A DNA stretch of 64,000 nucleotides from positions 1 to 64,000 of the forward strand of contig DLJQ01000021.1 in the NCBI GenBank assembly GCA_002484335.1. Direction: 5' to 3'. Of the stretch, positions 36,159 through 45,598 are shown piece by piece. Origin of the DNA: Flavobacteriales bacterium UBA7612. Lineage in GTDB: Bacteria; Bacteroidota; Bacteroidia; Flavobacteriales; Weeksellaceae. The notes beneath the pieces were generated by a model. That model did not search any database, was not told the DNA's origin, and saw only the letters and a list, made by a program, of their open reading frames with translations. The stretch's first letter is position 1. Each line of letters opens with the position of its first letter. A program made the translations under genes and the position numbers.

Positions 36159-37358
36159 ATGTACAGTAATAAATTTCAACAATACTTACAAACACAACTA
36201 AATGATTTAGAAGAACAAGGATTGTTCAAAAAAGAAAGAATCATTGCTTCACCACAAAGTGCAGAGATAACATTAGAAAATGGTAAAAAATTATTAAATT
36301 TTTGTGCCAATAATTACCTTGGATTATCTGATAATAAAGAAGTTGTAAACGCTTCTCAGCAAATGTTAGATAATCGTGGATATGGAATGTCTTCTGTTCG
36401 TTTTATTTGTGGAACACAAGATATACATAAACAATTAGAAGAAAAAATATCTTCTTTTGTTGGAATGGAAGATACTATTTTATATGCTGCCGCATTTGAT
36501 GCCAATGGAGGAGTTTTTGAACCTCTATTTACTGAAGAAGATGCTATTATTTCTGACGAATTAAATCATGCTTCTATTATTGATGGTGTCCGCTTATGTA
36601 AAGCTGCTCGTTATCGTTACAAAAACAATAACATGCAAGACTTAGAAGCTCAATTAATTGCTGCTTCAGAAAAAAATCACCGTTTCAAAATTATTGTAAC
36701 CGATGGTGTTTTCTCTATGGATGGTATTGTAGCTGACTTAAAAGGTGTATGTGACTTAGCTGATAAATATGATGCTTTAGTTATGGTTGATGATTCTCAT
36801 GCTACAGGTTTTATTGGAAAAACTGGTCGTGGTACACATGAACATAACGAAGTTATGGGACGTGTAGATATTATTACTTCTACATTAGGTAAAGCTTTAG
36901 GTGGAGCCATGGGAGGATTTACAGCTGGAAAAAAAGAAGTAATCGAAATGTTACGTCAGAAATCTCGTCCTTATTTATTTTCTAATTCTTTAGCTCCTGG
37001 AATTGTTGGTGCTGCATTACAAGTATTAGAAATGTTAGAGAAAGATACATCTTTACGTGACAAAGTAATGTGGAATGCTGACTATTTCCGTAAAGGAATG
37101 GTTGATGCTGGATTTGATATCCCAGAAGGAGATGCAGCAATAGTTCCTGTTATGCTTTATGATGCTAAATTATCACAGATAATGGCTGATAAATTACTTG
37201 AAGAAGGTGTTTATGTTATTGGATTTTTCTTTCCTGTTGTACCTAGGGATAAAGCTAGAATTCGTGTACAATTATCTGCAGCACATACAAAAGAACAATT
37301 AGACCATACAATTGCTGCTTTTACAAAAGTTGGAAAAGAATTAGGAATTATTAAATAA
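36159..37358 (+). CDS. kbl: Glycine C-acetyltransferase (2-amino-3-ketobutyrate CoA ligase)
   Basis: PLP enzyme of the alpha-oxoamine synthase family, 399 aa. It cleaves 2-amino-3-oxobutyrate with CoA to glycine and acetyl-CoA in threonine breakdown. Visible motifs: FCANNYLGLSDN, SVRFICGTQDIHKQLE, DELNHASIIDG, VMVDDSHATGF and the PLP-lysine motif STLGKALGGAMGG near residue 245. Length matches the family. No threonine dehydrogenase (tdh) gene is adjacent. Related family members (serine palmitoyltransferase, KBL-like) are possible, but the N-terminal and SVRFICGT motifs favour Kbl. Confidence 0.9.
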   Translation: MYSNKFQQYLQTQLNDLEEQGLFKKERIIASPQSAEITLENGKKLLNFCANNYLGLSDNKEVVNASQQMLDNRGYGMSSVRFICGTQDIHKQLEEKISSFVGMEDTILYAAAFDANGGVFEPLFTEEDAIISDELNHASIIDGVRLCKAARYRYKNNNMQDLEAQLIAASEKNHRFKIIVTDGVFSMDGIVADLKGVCDLADKYDALVMVDDSHATGFIGKTGRGTHEHNEVMGRVDIITSTLGKALGGAMGGFTAGKKEVIEMLRQKSRPYLFSNSLAPGIVGAALQVLEMLEKDTSLRDKVMWNADYFRKGMVDAGFDIPEGDAAIVPVMLYDAKLSQIMADKLLEEGVYVIGFFFPVVPRDKARIRVQLSAAHTKEQLDHTIAAFTKVGKELGIIK

Positions 37359-37371
37359 TAATTTCTTACCT

Positions 37372-37544
37372 GTTGTGCATTTTGAATTAAAATTCGTCAG
37401 TTCGAGTTATTTTTCGGAATAAAATGTAGAAAAATTGTATCGAGAATAGAATTTTATCTTCAAAACCTTTTTCTCGATACAAAATTCTTACAGAATTCCA
37501 CTCGAAATGACAGTTTTGTTAATAAAATAAACAAAATGCACAAC
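37372..37544. repeat. Nested palindromic intergenic repeat (173 bp)
   Basis: Three nested inverted repeats share one centre. The outer pair is GTTGTGCATTTTG (37372-37384) with its exact complement at 37532-37544. The middle pair is GTCAGTTCGAGT (37396-37407) with 37500-37511, one mismatch. The inner pair is TTGTATCGAGAA (37435-37446) with an exact complement at 37471-37482. It is non-coding and can fold into one long cruciform. It resembles, from memory, palindromic repeats scattered between genes in Flavobacteriia. Confidence 0.75.
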
Positions 37545-37570
37545 GGATTAATTTCTTATAAAAATATTTA

Positions 37571-37605
37571 CAAAGCCATTTTTTTTGAAATGGCTTTGTT
37601 TCATT
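37571..37605 (+). terminator. Probable terminator of kbl
   Basis: Stem CAAAGCCATTT/AAATGGCTTTG with a 6-nt loop and a modest T-rich tail, downstream of the repeat and just before the next gene. Confidence 0.6.
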
Positions 37606-37620
37606 TAAAAAATTATAAAT

Positions 37621-38109
37621 ATGTTATTTAAAGCCAAAAATTTTCATATCATAACTGCTCTAACAAAAGATGAAGCAATAAAAATACTTCAAGAAAATAC
37701 AACGAAAAAAAAGTTTTTTACTCTTGGATCTTTTAAATCAGAATTTGAGGGTTTTATAAAAGATGATTACTTTGAAATTGAAAAATCTATTTCTGGTAGA
37801 AACTCTTTTAATCCTCATATAAAAGGAAATTTTATAAAAATTGATGATAACACAACTGAAATTAATTTTAGCTTGAAAATGAATTGGTTTGTTTCTGTGT
37901 TTTTTATTTTCTTTATTACATTTATTATAATTTTCGGAATTAGTTCTCCATTTTTATTAGAAGAATGGTATTTAGGAGTTGGAGGAAGTTTATTTTTTCT
38001 AATTTTTATATATTTTTTCTATTTTATTTTTTCATCTATTACTTTGAACAATATTCTTGGTTCTTTTAAAAAATTATACCATTCAAATCCACAAGAACAA
38101 GATTTATAA
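37621..38109 (+). CDS. Small membrane protein of unknown function
   Basis: A 162-aa protein without a signal peptide. A soluble N-terminal part of about 88 residues (FHIITALTKDEAIKIL) is followed by two membrane helices (about 90-110 and 118-142) and a short charged tail. I do not recognise the family. It starts directly after the kbl terminator and is followed by the AraJ-like gene, which has its own promoter, so it is probably a single-gene unit. Confidence 0.65.
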   Translation: MLFKAKNFHIITALTKDEAIKILQENTTKKKFFTLGSFKSEFEGFIKDDYFEIEKSISGRNSFNPHIKGNFIKIDDNTTEINFSLKMNWFVSVFFIFFITFIIIFGISSPFLLEEWYLGVGGSLFFLIFIYFFYFIFSSITLNNILGSFKKLYHSNPQEQDL

Positions 38110-38139
38110 TACAAATAGATAATTCCTCTAAATTCATAG

Positions 38140-38166
38140 TTGTGCGCTTATTTTACTTTATATTTG
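38140..38166 (+). promoter_or_regulatory. Promoter of the AraJ-like gene
   Basis: TTG (38140-38142), a 16-nt spacer and TATATTTG (38159-38166) fit the Bacteroidetes pattern, about 62 nt before the start codon. Confidence 0.55.
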
Positions 38167-38228
38167 TAGAACTAAACCACAAATTTCTCAAAGAATATTT
38201 TTTTATAATCTTTTAAAAATTTACTGCT

Positions 38229-39386
38229 ATGAAAGTAAATAATTTAGCACTTGCTGCTGGAACGCTTGGATTGGGAATATCTGAATTTGGAATGATGGGC
38301 GTTTTACCTGACGTTGCAAAAGATTTACAAATATCTATACCTGAAGCTGCCCATTTTATATCATTTTATGCTGCTGGAGTTTGTGTTGGTGCACCGATAA
38401 TAGTAATTCTAGGAAGAAAAATCCCATATAAAAAGTTATTAATTTACTTAGTTGGACTAATCATTTTTGGTAACTTACTCACATGTTTGTCTTTCTCTTA
38501 CGAAACTTTAGCTGCTTCTAGATTTATTGCGGGATTACCACATGGAGCTTATTTTGGAGTTGCAGCAATTGTAGCAAGTAAATTATCTGATGTAGGTAAG
38601 CAAAGTGCTGCCGTTGCTATGGTTCTTTCTGGAATGACTGTTGCAAATTTATTAGGAATACCACTTTGTACTTTTCTTGGAGATGTCTTTTCATGGAGAA
38701 TAACTTATATCGCTGTAACTATTTGGAGTTTTATTACAATTATTCTAATCAATAAATGGATTCCTATCATTCCATTGACTGTAATTACTAATTTTTCGAG
38801 TCAATTTACTTTTCTTAAAAACTGGAAACCTTGGGTTTTAATTTTAATTATCACTTTTGGTAATGGAGGGATTTTTTGTTGGTTTAGCTATATCAGTAAA
38901 TTAATGACAAACGTTGCAGGGTTTAACCAAGCACATTTAGGTAATATTATGTTTTTGGCTGGAATAGGAATGTTTTTAGGTAATATTTTGAGTGGAAAAA
39001 TGTCTGATCGATTTTCTCCCATCAAAGTTGTTATTTTTATACAAGCTTTAGCTATCGTTGGATTAATCTCTGTTTTTTATTTATCCCATTTACAATCCAT
39101 TGCTCTTATTAGTTTATTACTGCTTACTGCTTGTTTATTTGGTCTTTCTGCACCAGAACAAGTTTTATTACTTAGAAATTCAGAAGGAGGACAAATGCTG
39201 GGTGCTTCTTGTGCGCAAATAGCATTTAATCTTGGAAATGCAATAGGTGCATTGGCTGGAGGTATTCCTATTACAAAAGGTTTTTCATACAATTATACAG
39301 CTATACCTGGAATTGCTATTTCATCTTTAGGATTACTTTTGTTATTATTTTTCTATTTTAAAACACAAAAAAAGTCACTTAAATAA
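38229..39386 (+). CDS. AraJ-like MFS transporter
   Basis: A 385-aa inner membrane transporter of the DHA1 group with about 12 helices. The sequence follows E. coli AraJ closely in places: GTLGLGISEFGMMGVLPDVA, GFPHGAYFGVAAIV-like, SGMTVANLLGIPLCT, GNGGIFCWFSYIS and LLGASCAQIAFNLGNAIGA-like segments. Substrates of AraJ itself are poorly defined (sugar derivatives or drugs), so only proton-coupled efflux is inferred. No arabinose genes are nearby. It has its own promoter. Confidence 0.85.
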   Translation: MKVNNLALAAGTLGLGISEFGMMGVLPDVAKDLQISIPEAAHFISFYAAGVCVGAPIIVILGRKIPYKKLLIYLVGLIIFGNLLTCLSFSYETLAASRFIAGLPHGAYFGVAAIVASKLSDVGKQSAAVAMVLSGMTVANLLGIPLCTFLGDVFSWRITYIAVTIWSFITIILINKWIPIIPLTVITNFSSQFTFLKNWKPWVLILIITFGNGGIFCWFSYISKLMTNVAGFNQAHLGNIMFLAGIGMFLGNILSGKMSDRFSPIKVVIFIQALAIVGLISVFYLSHLQSIALISLLLLTACLFGLSAPEQVLLLRNSEGGQMLGASCAQIAFNLGNAIGALAGGIPITKGFSYNYTAIPGIAISSLGLLLLLFFYFKTQKKSLK

Positions 39387-39458
39387 ATTTTATATAACGA
39401 CATTATTTGTCTTTTAGAAATAGTAATTTTACGTTTATAGAATTATACGAATATACTT

Positions 39459-42146
39459 ATGGCTCAATTCATACAAAGTGTCGTGAAAGATTTGTTAGAT
39501 AACAAAACAAACTTTCTGAATACAACTTTAATACTTCCTGGAAAACGTCCGATGTTATTTTTTAAAGAAGAATTTCAGCGACAAGCAAAAAATATACTTT
39601 TACCAGAAATGAGAAGTATTGAGGAATTGATGAGTGAACTTTCTGGTTTAGAAATAATTTCTGGAATTAACCTTTGGTTTAAAGCTTATCAAGCGTATAA
39701 AAAAGTTGTAGAAAAAGCTGATACTTTTGAAGAATTTATAAAATGGGGACCAACTATTTTAAAAGATTTTGATGACATTGATGCTTCTTTGCAGCCAGCA
39801 GATAAAATTTTGGATTATTTAGTCTCTGTAGAACGCATTAGTAAATGGGGAGAAGGAAAAATTGAAATCGGAAAAAATGAAGTGATTCAAAATCATCTTA
39901 CATTTTGGGGAATCGTTTCTAAAATGTATTTTCAATTACAACAAGATTTAATTGCTGCAAGAGAAGGTTATGCGGGAATGGTTTTTCGTATTGCAAGTGA
40001 AAAAGCTGATGAAATTATAGAAAATAACACTAAAAAGTATGTTTTTGCTGGTTTCAATGCTCTAACAAAGGCTGAACAAGGATTAATTTTTAGATTAGAA
40101 AAAGAAAATTTAGCTACTTTGTATTGGGATGCTGATAAATATTATTATAATAATCCTAACCAAGAAGCTGGTTCTTTTTTAAGACAGTATAAAGACAAAA
40201 TAAAACCAATTAATTGGGTTGTTGATGAGTTTTCTAAATCTAAAAATTTAAAAACTATTGGTGTTGCAAAGCAAGTTGGACAAGCAAAATATATTGCAGA
40301 TATTATTCGAAATTTATCCGAAGAAGAAATAAAAAATACAGCCTTAATTTTAGCTGATGAATCTATATTACCGGCTATTTTAAATTCGTTACCGGAAAAT
40401 ATTACTCATCTTAATATTTCTATGGGAATACCCTTACGTTCTGTTCCATTAGCGCAATTTTTTAAATCTATTTTTGAACTGCAAATGAATCGTGAAAAAT
40501 TAGGGAAAGGTTCATTATTTTACTTTAAGAATATTCTACAGATTTTAGAAAATAAAACTTTATCTGAATATAGTTCTGATGAAAGTAGAACTCTGGCTTA
40601 TGATATTAGAAAACAAAATAGAATTTTTAATTCTGAAAATTCTATACAAAGTTCTTTAGGAGATTCTATTTTCAGGTCTTTATTTCATATTCCAAAATCG
40701 ATTACAGAATTTATTCATCATCTTAAAAATTGGACTGATGCATTACTACATCATCCGAAAATGAATGATTTATTAATGAAAGAATATTTATTCTTCTTTA
40801 AAAAAGTTTTCAATCAGCTGCATGAAAATTTATTGGTTATTGATGATATAAAGGATTACCGAACTCTATTTTTATTATATAATAAAATTGTTTCGTCAGA
40901 AACTGTTGCTTTTATTGGAGAACCATTAAAAGGATTACAATTAATGGGATTGTTGGAAACTCGTCTATTGAACTTTGAAAATATAATCATGACTTCTGTA
41001 AATGATGAGATATTACCTCTTGGTCGACAAAATAATACCTTTATTCCTTACGACATTCGTAAACAAATGAAGTTGAATACTTTTACTGAAAATGATTCTA
41101 TATATGCTTATCATTTCTATCGATTAATACAACGTGCTAAAAATGCATATTTTGTTTACGATACAGAAGCTGATGGTATGAGTTCTGGTGAAAAATCAAG
41201 ATTTCTTGCTCAAATAAAATTTGAAAGTAATCATACAATTGAAGAAATTTTTGCTGCTCCAGACTTTAAATCAGAACCTCTAAGAGAAATTGTTATAGAG
41301 AAAACGGAAGAAACAATACATAAATTATGGAATTGGGCAAATGATGGAATTTCTCCTTCTTCTTTATCAACTTATTTAAGAAATCAACTTGATTTCTATG
41401 AACAACGAATTTTTAGAATTGATGAAGTTGAAGAAGCAGAAGAAACCGTTAGTGCAAGAACATTAGGAAACATAGTTCATGCTACTTTAGAGGAATTGTA
41501 TACTCCTATTCTTAATCGTATTTTACACGAAAACGATTTTAAAGCAATAGAAAAACAGAAAGATAGTACTTTACAAAAACATTTTAGAAATGAATACAAA
41601 GATGGTCATTTGGATAAAGGACCAAATTATTTGATTTATAAAATTGCAGAAAAAATTGTTGATGGTGTTTTAAGTAAAGATTTAAAAACTGCAAAAGAAA
41701 ATGAATTTATAATTCAGTCTTTAGAAATTAAAAACAAAATTGATTTCACTTTAACTAATGGTAAAACTATTAAATTAAGTGGAGTTATTGATCGTATAGA
41801 TTCTGTAAACAATCAAATAAGAATCATCGATTATAAAACAGGATATGCAAGTGATATATCAGTCAAAACCGAAGAAATAGAATTAGTTTACCAAAAAGAA
41901 GATAAAGCTAAACAGTTACAATTAATTTTTTATGCTCATCTGTTTTATGCAGATAAAGCTAATTTAAATAAGGATATTGAGCTATGTATATTTCCTATAA
42001 AATTCCCTAAAAAGGAATTAATAAAATTAAAAGTAGATAAAAATTCTGTTATTGATTCATCTATTGTAGAAAATTCTAAAGAAGCTATGAGTACTTTAAT
42101 TGAGGAAATTCTTAGTGCTAATATTCCATTTAAACAAAATAGCTAA
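39459..42146 (+). CDS. AddB-like PD-(D/E)XK nuclease with inactive helicase part
   Basis: An 895-aa protein. The N-terminal part looks like the helicase-like half of AddB: TTLILPGKRPMLFFKEEF sits where a Walker A would be but lacks GKT/S. Helicase-like motifs follow near NYDEILPLGRQ-type VNDEILPLG (about 515). The C-terminal RecB-type nuclease has RTLGNIVHATLEELY near 670, GVIDRIDSVN near 775 and IIDYKTG near 790, the metal-binding His, Asp and Asp-Tyr-Lys set. It likely takes part in double-strand-break end processing. No AddA partner is adjacent. In Bacteroidetes such proteins often stand alone. Confidence 0.82.
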   Translation: MAQFIQSVVKDLLDNKTNFLNTTLILPGKRPMLFFKEEFQRQAKNILLPEMRSIEELMSELSGLEIISGINLWFKAYQAYKKVVEKADTFEEFIKWGPTILKDFDDIDASLQPADKILDYLVSVERISKWGEGKIEIGKNEVIQNHLTFWGIVSKMYFQLQQDLIAAREGYAGMVFRIASEKADEIIENNTKKYVFAGFNALTKAEQGLIFRLEKENLATLYWDADKYYYNNPNQEAGSFLRQYKDKIKPINWVVDEFSKSKNLKTIGVAKQVGQAKYIADIIRNLSEEEIKNTALILADESILPAILNSLPENITHLNISMGIPLRSVPLAQFFKSIFELQMNREKLGKGSLFYFKNILQILENKTLSEYSSDESRTLAYDIRKQNRIFNSENSIQSSLGDSIFRSLFHIPKSITEFIHHLKNWTDALLHHPKMNDLLMKEYLFFFKKVFNQLHENLLVIDDIKDYRTLFLLYNKIVSSETVAFIGEPLKGLQLMGLLETRLLNFENIIMTSVNDEILPLGRQNNTFIPYDIRKQMKLNTFTENDSIYAYHFYRLIQRAKNAYFVYDTEADGMSSGEKSRFLAQIKFESNHTIEEIFAAPDFKSEPLREIVIEKTEETIHKLWNWANDGISPSSLSTYLRNQLDFYEQRIFRIDEVEEAEETVSARTLGNIVHATLEELYTPILNRILHENDFKAIEKQKDSTLQKHFRNEYKDGHLDKGPNYLIYKIAEKIVDGVLSKDLKTAKENEFIIQSLEIKNKIDFTLTNGKTIKLSGVIDRIDSVNNQIRIIDYKTGYASDISVKTEEIELVYQKEDKAKQLQLIFYAHLFYADKANLNKDIELCIFPIKFPKKELIKLKVDKNSVIDSSIVENSKEAMSTLIEEILSANIPFKQNS

Positions 42147-42253
42147 TGGTAGTACACTAATAAAATATTTTTTATTTAACTAATTATTAATTGATTAGAC
42201 TTTTTATAACGTATAAACTTTTCATTATTCTTAATATTTTATTAAAAAAATAG

Positions 42254-42261
42254 TAGTTTTG
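42254..42261 (+). promoter_or_regulatory. Putative -7 box of the symporter gene
   Basis: TAGTTTTG matches TAnnTTTG, 21 nt before the start codon; only TTA is found 20 nt further upstream. Confidence 0.4.
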
Positions 42262-42282
42262 AAAAAAGTATAAATTCACATA

Positions 42283-43542
42283 ATGAAAAACAATAAACTA
42301 TTTATAGCCATAATCATTGCCTTAATTCTGGGAGTTATTTTGGGAGGAATTGTGCATTATAATGCATCACCAGAAACTGTTAAGACATTTTCTACCAACA
42401 TTAAACTTCTTGGAACTATTTTTATTCGTTTAATACAAATGATTATTGCTCCATTAGTTTTCTCAACATTAGTAGTTGGTATAGCAAAAATGGGAGATAT
42501 GAAAATGGTTGGTCGCGTTGGTGGTCGTGCATTAGGATGGTTTATTACAGCATCACTTTGTTCGTTAATCATTGGTTGTATTGTAATTAACATTATGAAA
42601 CCTGGTGAAGGTTTAACAATTCAAATGGACACAAGTAATGCTCAAGATTTATTAAATGCTCAATCTTCTCTTACATTAGAACACTTTGTTACACACATGA
42701 TTCCTAAATCTGTTTTTGAATCATTTGCTACAAATGAAATTTTACAAATTGTTGTTTTCTCTATTTTCTTTGGTATTGCATTAGCTGCTTATGGAAAAGA
42801 AGGAGAAATTGTTACGAAAGCATTAGATAAAATTTCTCATGTTGTTCTTATAATGGTAGGATATATTATGTGGACTGCTCCATTAGGGGTTTTAGGAGCT
42901 ATTGCTGCAGCAATTGCAACTTATGGATTTGGTATTTTCTTATTGTATGTAAAATATATTATTGCCTTTGTTATAGGTATTGCTATCTTATGGATTGTAC
43001 TTTGTTTTGTAGGATATCTTATTATTGGACGACGTTTATTCGATCTATTAAAACATATCAAAGAACCACTATTAATAGCATTCTCTACAACTTCATCAGA
43101 AGCTGTATTTCCAAAATTAGTTGAAGAATTAGAAAAATTTGGAGCTCAGAAAAAAATAATTACATTCACATTACCTCTTGGTTATTCATTCAACCTAGAC
43201 GGATCTATGATGTACATGACGTTTGCATCTCTATTCATTGCTCAAGTTTATGGTATACATATGCCAATAGAAAAACAAGTATTAATGTTATTAGTTCTTA
43301 TGCTAACTTCTAAAGGTGTTGCAGGTGTTCCAAGAGCTTCATTAATTGTTGTTGTTGCTACTTGTTCTATGTTTGGTATTCCACCAGAAGGTATTGCATT
43401 AATTCTACCGATTGATCATTTTTGTGATATGGCAAGATCTATGACAAATGTGCTAGGTAATGCACTTTCTACTGTTGCTGTAGACAAATGGGAAGGTCAT
43501 GTTGCTGTAGAACAAACATTCACAGATGATAATCAAGCATAA
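42283..43542 (+). CDS. Dicarboxylate/amino acid:cation symporter
   Basis: A 419-aa inner membrane transporter of the DAACS (GltP/DctA, SLC1) family that takes up glutamate, aspartate or C4-dicarboxylates with H+ or Na+. Hallmarks: LIQMIIAPLVFSTLVVGI near 50, TTSSEAVFPKL (tip of hairpin 1), NLDGSMMYM near 304, GVAGVPRAS (hairpin 2) and NVLGNALSTVAVDKWEG near 389. Substrate choice cannot be fixed from sequence alone. Single gene followed by a bidirectional terminator. Confidence 0.93.
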   Translation: MKNNKLFIAIIIALILGVILGGIVHYNASPETVKTFSTNIKLLGTIFIRLIQMIIAPLVFSTLVVGIAKMGDMKMVGRVGGRALGWFITASLCSLIIGCIVINIMKPGEGLTIQMDTSNAQDLLNAQSSLTLEHFVTHMIPKSVFESFATNEILQIVVFSIFFGIALAAYGKEGEIVTKALDKISHVVLIMVGYIMWTAPLGVLGAIAAAIATYGFGIFLLYVKYIIAFVIGIAILWIVLCFVGYLIIGRRLFDLLKHIKEPLLIAFSTTSSEAVFPKLVEELEKFGAQKKIITFTLPLGYSFNLDGSMMYMTFASLFIAQVYGIHMPIEKQVLMLLVLMLTSKGVAGVPRASLIVVVATCSMFGIPPEGIALILPIDHFCDMARSMTNVLGNALSTVAVDKWEGHVAVEQTFTDDNQA

Positions 43543-43562
43543 ATGCTTAAAATAAATTATAT

Positions 43563-43592
43563 AAAAAAAGCTCCTAAAATAGGAGCTTTTTT
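43563..43592. terminator. Bidirectional terminator
   Basis: Stem AGCTCCTA/TAGGAGCT with a 3-nt loop and A/T runs, between the symporter and the convergent MFS gene. Confidence 0.85.
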
Positions 43593-43606
43593 AATTTATA
43601 GTAATT

Positions 43607-44758
43607 TTAATTAGAATGCTTTTTGTTTTCTAATATTGCTCTTAATCCTATCATAGAAATGGCTAAAATTCCAAATATAAAAGTAAGCCAAGGCGTAAAT
43701 TCTACTCCGTATTTCATTATTATTATCCCTCCTAATGTTGTACCAATAGAAACACCTAAATTACCAAAAGAAGTTGCTAAACTATTTGCAAACTCCATTG
43801 CTTCTGGAGCAGAAGAAATCATATAAGTTGATGCATTTAAAAAACTTGGTGAATACATAAATCCCCATAATCCTACAATAATAATTGTAGTGAAAAACAT
43901 ATCTGTTGTATAATATAATAGTAATGGAACAATAATAGTTCCTGTTAAAAAAAATAAAGTTGTTTTAGTAACACTTTTATTCATCATTTTACCTGCTACA
44001 AAATTAGCAACAACACCAACTATTCCAAAAATAAATAGCATATAACTTACTGTTGTATTATCCATATTTTTAGCTCTATTTAAATAATCTGCAAAATAAC
44101 TATATGTAGAAAACCAAGCTGCAATCATAAAAAAATTCATTGCTGTACTTATTATAAATTCAGGTTTTTTCAATATTTTAAGTTGACTACCGTAAGATTT
44201 TTTTTCATGAACTGGCATATTAGGTAATCCAAAATAAATAAAAACAAGAGCAATAAAACTTATAATTGCCTGTACAATAAATGATGACTGCCAAGAGAAT
44301 ATACTAGCTAAATAAGTCGCAAAAGGCACTGTTGTTACCATAGCAATCGCAACACCACTAAAGACAATACTCATTAATTCATTTTTATTTGATTCATTTC
44401 CTTTAGAAACTGCTACTGATAATGCAGTAGCTATATACACTGGCTGTAAAAAAGCAGGTAATAATCGAACTAATACCAACAACCAAAAAGGAGGTGAAAA
44501 TGAAGAAATAATACCTGTAAATAAAAAGATTAATAAGCTAGTAAACATGACTTTTTTTCGATCTAATCCTGAAACTAATAAAGTCATAAATGGTCCTGTT
44601 AAAGCTATAACTAATGCAAAAGCACTTAATAATATTCCTGCTTTATCAATACTAATTTTGTAATAATCTGCTATTTGTGGTAAAATTCCAATAATCCCAA
44701 ATTCTGTTGTTATAATACCTAAAAATCCTAAACATCCTATGTATGCGTATTTTTTCAT
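43607..44758 (-). CDS. DHA1-family MFS transporter
   Basis: A 383-aa membrane protein with about 12 helices, starting GFLGIITTEFGIIGILPQIA, the N-terminal pattern of DHA1 drug or sugar efflux pumps. Motif A-like LDRKKVMFTSLLIFL follows, and helix 5 carries GVAIAMVTTVPFATYL. The substrate is unknown. Its upstream region has a dense cluster of TGTAT/ATACA half-sites (44796-44860), suggesting control by a repressor not encoded next to it. Confidence 0.85.
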   Translation of the reverse strand: MKKYAYIGCLGFLGIITTEFGIIGILPQIADYYKISIDKAGILLSAFALVIALTGPFMTLLVSGLDRKKVMFTSLLIFLFTGIISSFSPPFWLLVLVRLLPAFLQPVYIATALSVAVSKGNESNKNELMSIVFSGVAIAMVTTVPFATYLASIFSWQSSFIVQAIISFIALVFIYFGLPNMPVHEKKSYGSQLKILKKPEFIISTAMNFFMIAAWFSTYSYFADYLNRAKNMDNTTVSYMLFIFGIVGVVANFVAGKMMNKSVTKTTLFFLTGTIIVPLLLYYTTDMFFTTIIIVGLWGFMYSPSFLNASTYMISSAPEAMEFANSLATSFGNLGVSIGTTLGGIIIMKYGVEFTPWLTFIFGILAISMIGLRAILENKKHSN

Positions 44759-44795
44759 TTAATAAAAATTTATTATATATATTTTATGATGTAAA

Positions 44796-44860
44796 TGTAT
44801 CTATACATAGTTATTTATGCATTGTATACTACTAAATGTATGATACAAACATTTTTGTAT
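44796..44860. promoter_or_regulatory. Cluster of TGTAT/ATACA half-sites upstream of the MFS gene
   Basis: Six half-sites occur within 65 bp: TGTAT at 44796, 44823, 44837 and 44856, and ATACA at 44803 and 44844. One pair forms ATGTAT-CT-ATACAT. The cluster covers the region just upstream of the MFS start (44758) and could bind a dimeric regulator. No regulator gene is adjacent. Confidence 0.45.
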
Positions 44861-44925
44861 GTTATAGATATATAAAGGAAAATTTGGCTACAATAGAAAT
44901 CTATTAGATCTAATTACTGTAAAAA

Positions 44926-44958
44926 AATCACTGAAATCAGTGAGCTTTTATAGGGTTT
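44926..44958 (+). promoter_or_regulatory. Shared accessory motif, copy A (divergent)
   Basis: TCACTGA (44928-44934) and TATAGGG (44949-44955) are present but split by a 14-nt insertion that forms a small hairpin (TCACTG/CAGTGA). It is the least regular of six sites and lies 45 nt before the gene at 45000. Confidence 0.4.
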
Positions 44959-44966
44959 AGATATAA

Positions 44967-44974
44967 TATCTTTG
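44967..44974 (+). promoter_or_regulatory. Putative -7 box of the gene at 45000
   Basis: TATCTTTG matches TAnnTTTG, 26 nt before the start codon. The shared accessory motif lies directly upstream, at the position of a -33 element or activator site. Confidence 0.45.
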
Positions 44975-44999
44975 ACGGAATTATTATATATAATATAAA

Positions 45000-45566
45000 A
45001 TGAAAAAAATATATTTATCAATCTTTTTTTATTTACTAAGTTTTGTTGTTTTTGCGCAATCATTGAATGTCATTATAACTCAAAATGGAAAAATAATTGA
45101 ACCAAAAAATAATATCTATAAACTTAGAAAATCTACATTCATATTTGAGATTACAGCCAAAAATATTGAAGGTTTTTTAGTTGGAGCTACTACAAATAAA
45201 ACAATATATACTTCTGCTATTAATAAATATAACGCCCGAGCTCCATGGTTTCAAAATACGGGTATGGCAGAAGAATTATATAATAAAGATAAAGAATTAT
45301 TTTTAATGGATAATGCACCATCTTATTGGTACTTTACAGATGAAAAAGATCATCGATTTGACAAAAATCCTAAAGGAAGTTTAAATAATTGGACTGCCAA
45401 AAGAACCATTACAAAATTTTACGATATAATGATAGATCAAGCTATTGATTTAAAAAACTTTGATAAAGATGTTTATATCTTAATGTACAATCCTATTTAC
45501 AACGATGAGTATGATTTAGTTGGAAAGAAAAACTTATTTTATGCTATTTTAAAATTTGAAGACTAA
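45000..45566 (+). CDS. Secreted protein of unknown function
   Basis: A 188-aa protein with a signal peptide ending near VVFAQ (residue 20). The mature part is polar with several aromatic residues (APSYWYFTDEKDHRFD). No family is recognised. It has a consensus -7 box and the shared accessory motif upstream, and a terminator downstream, so it is a single-gene unit. Confidence 0.7.
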   Translation: MKKIYLSIFFYLLSFVVFAQSLNVIITQNGKIIEPKNNIYKLRKSTFIFEITAKNIEGFLVGATTNKTIYTSAINKYNARAPWFQNTGMAEELYNKDKELFLMDNAPSYWYFTDEKDHRFDKNPKGSLNNWTAKRTITKFYDIMIDQAIDLKNFDKDVYILMYNPIYNDEYDLVGKKNLFYAILKFED

Positions 45567-45598
45567 TTACTATACCTCCTAACTATTCTATTATATTT

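Noticed and set aside
42357..42593. 78-aa minus-strand frame in the symporter gene
   Set aside because: Antisense shadow of a conserved membrane protein with no supporting signal.
44928..44944. Hairpin TCACTG/CAGTGA as a terminator
   Set aside because: No T run follows and it sits upstream of a gene, so it is better read as part of the regulatory motif.
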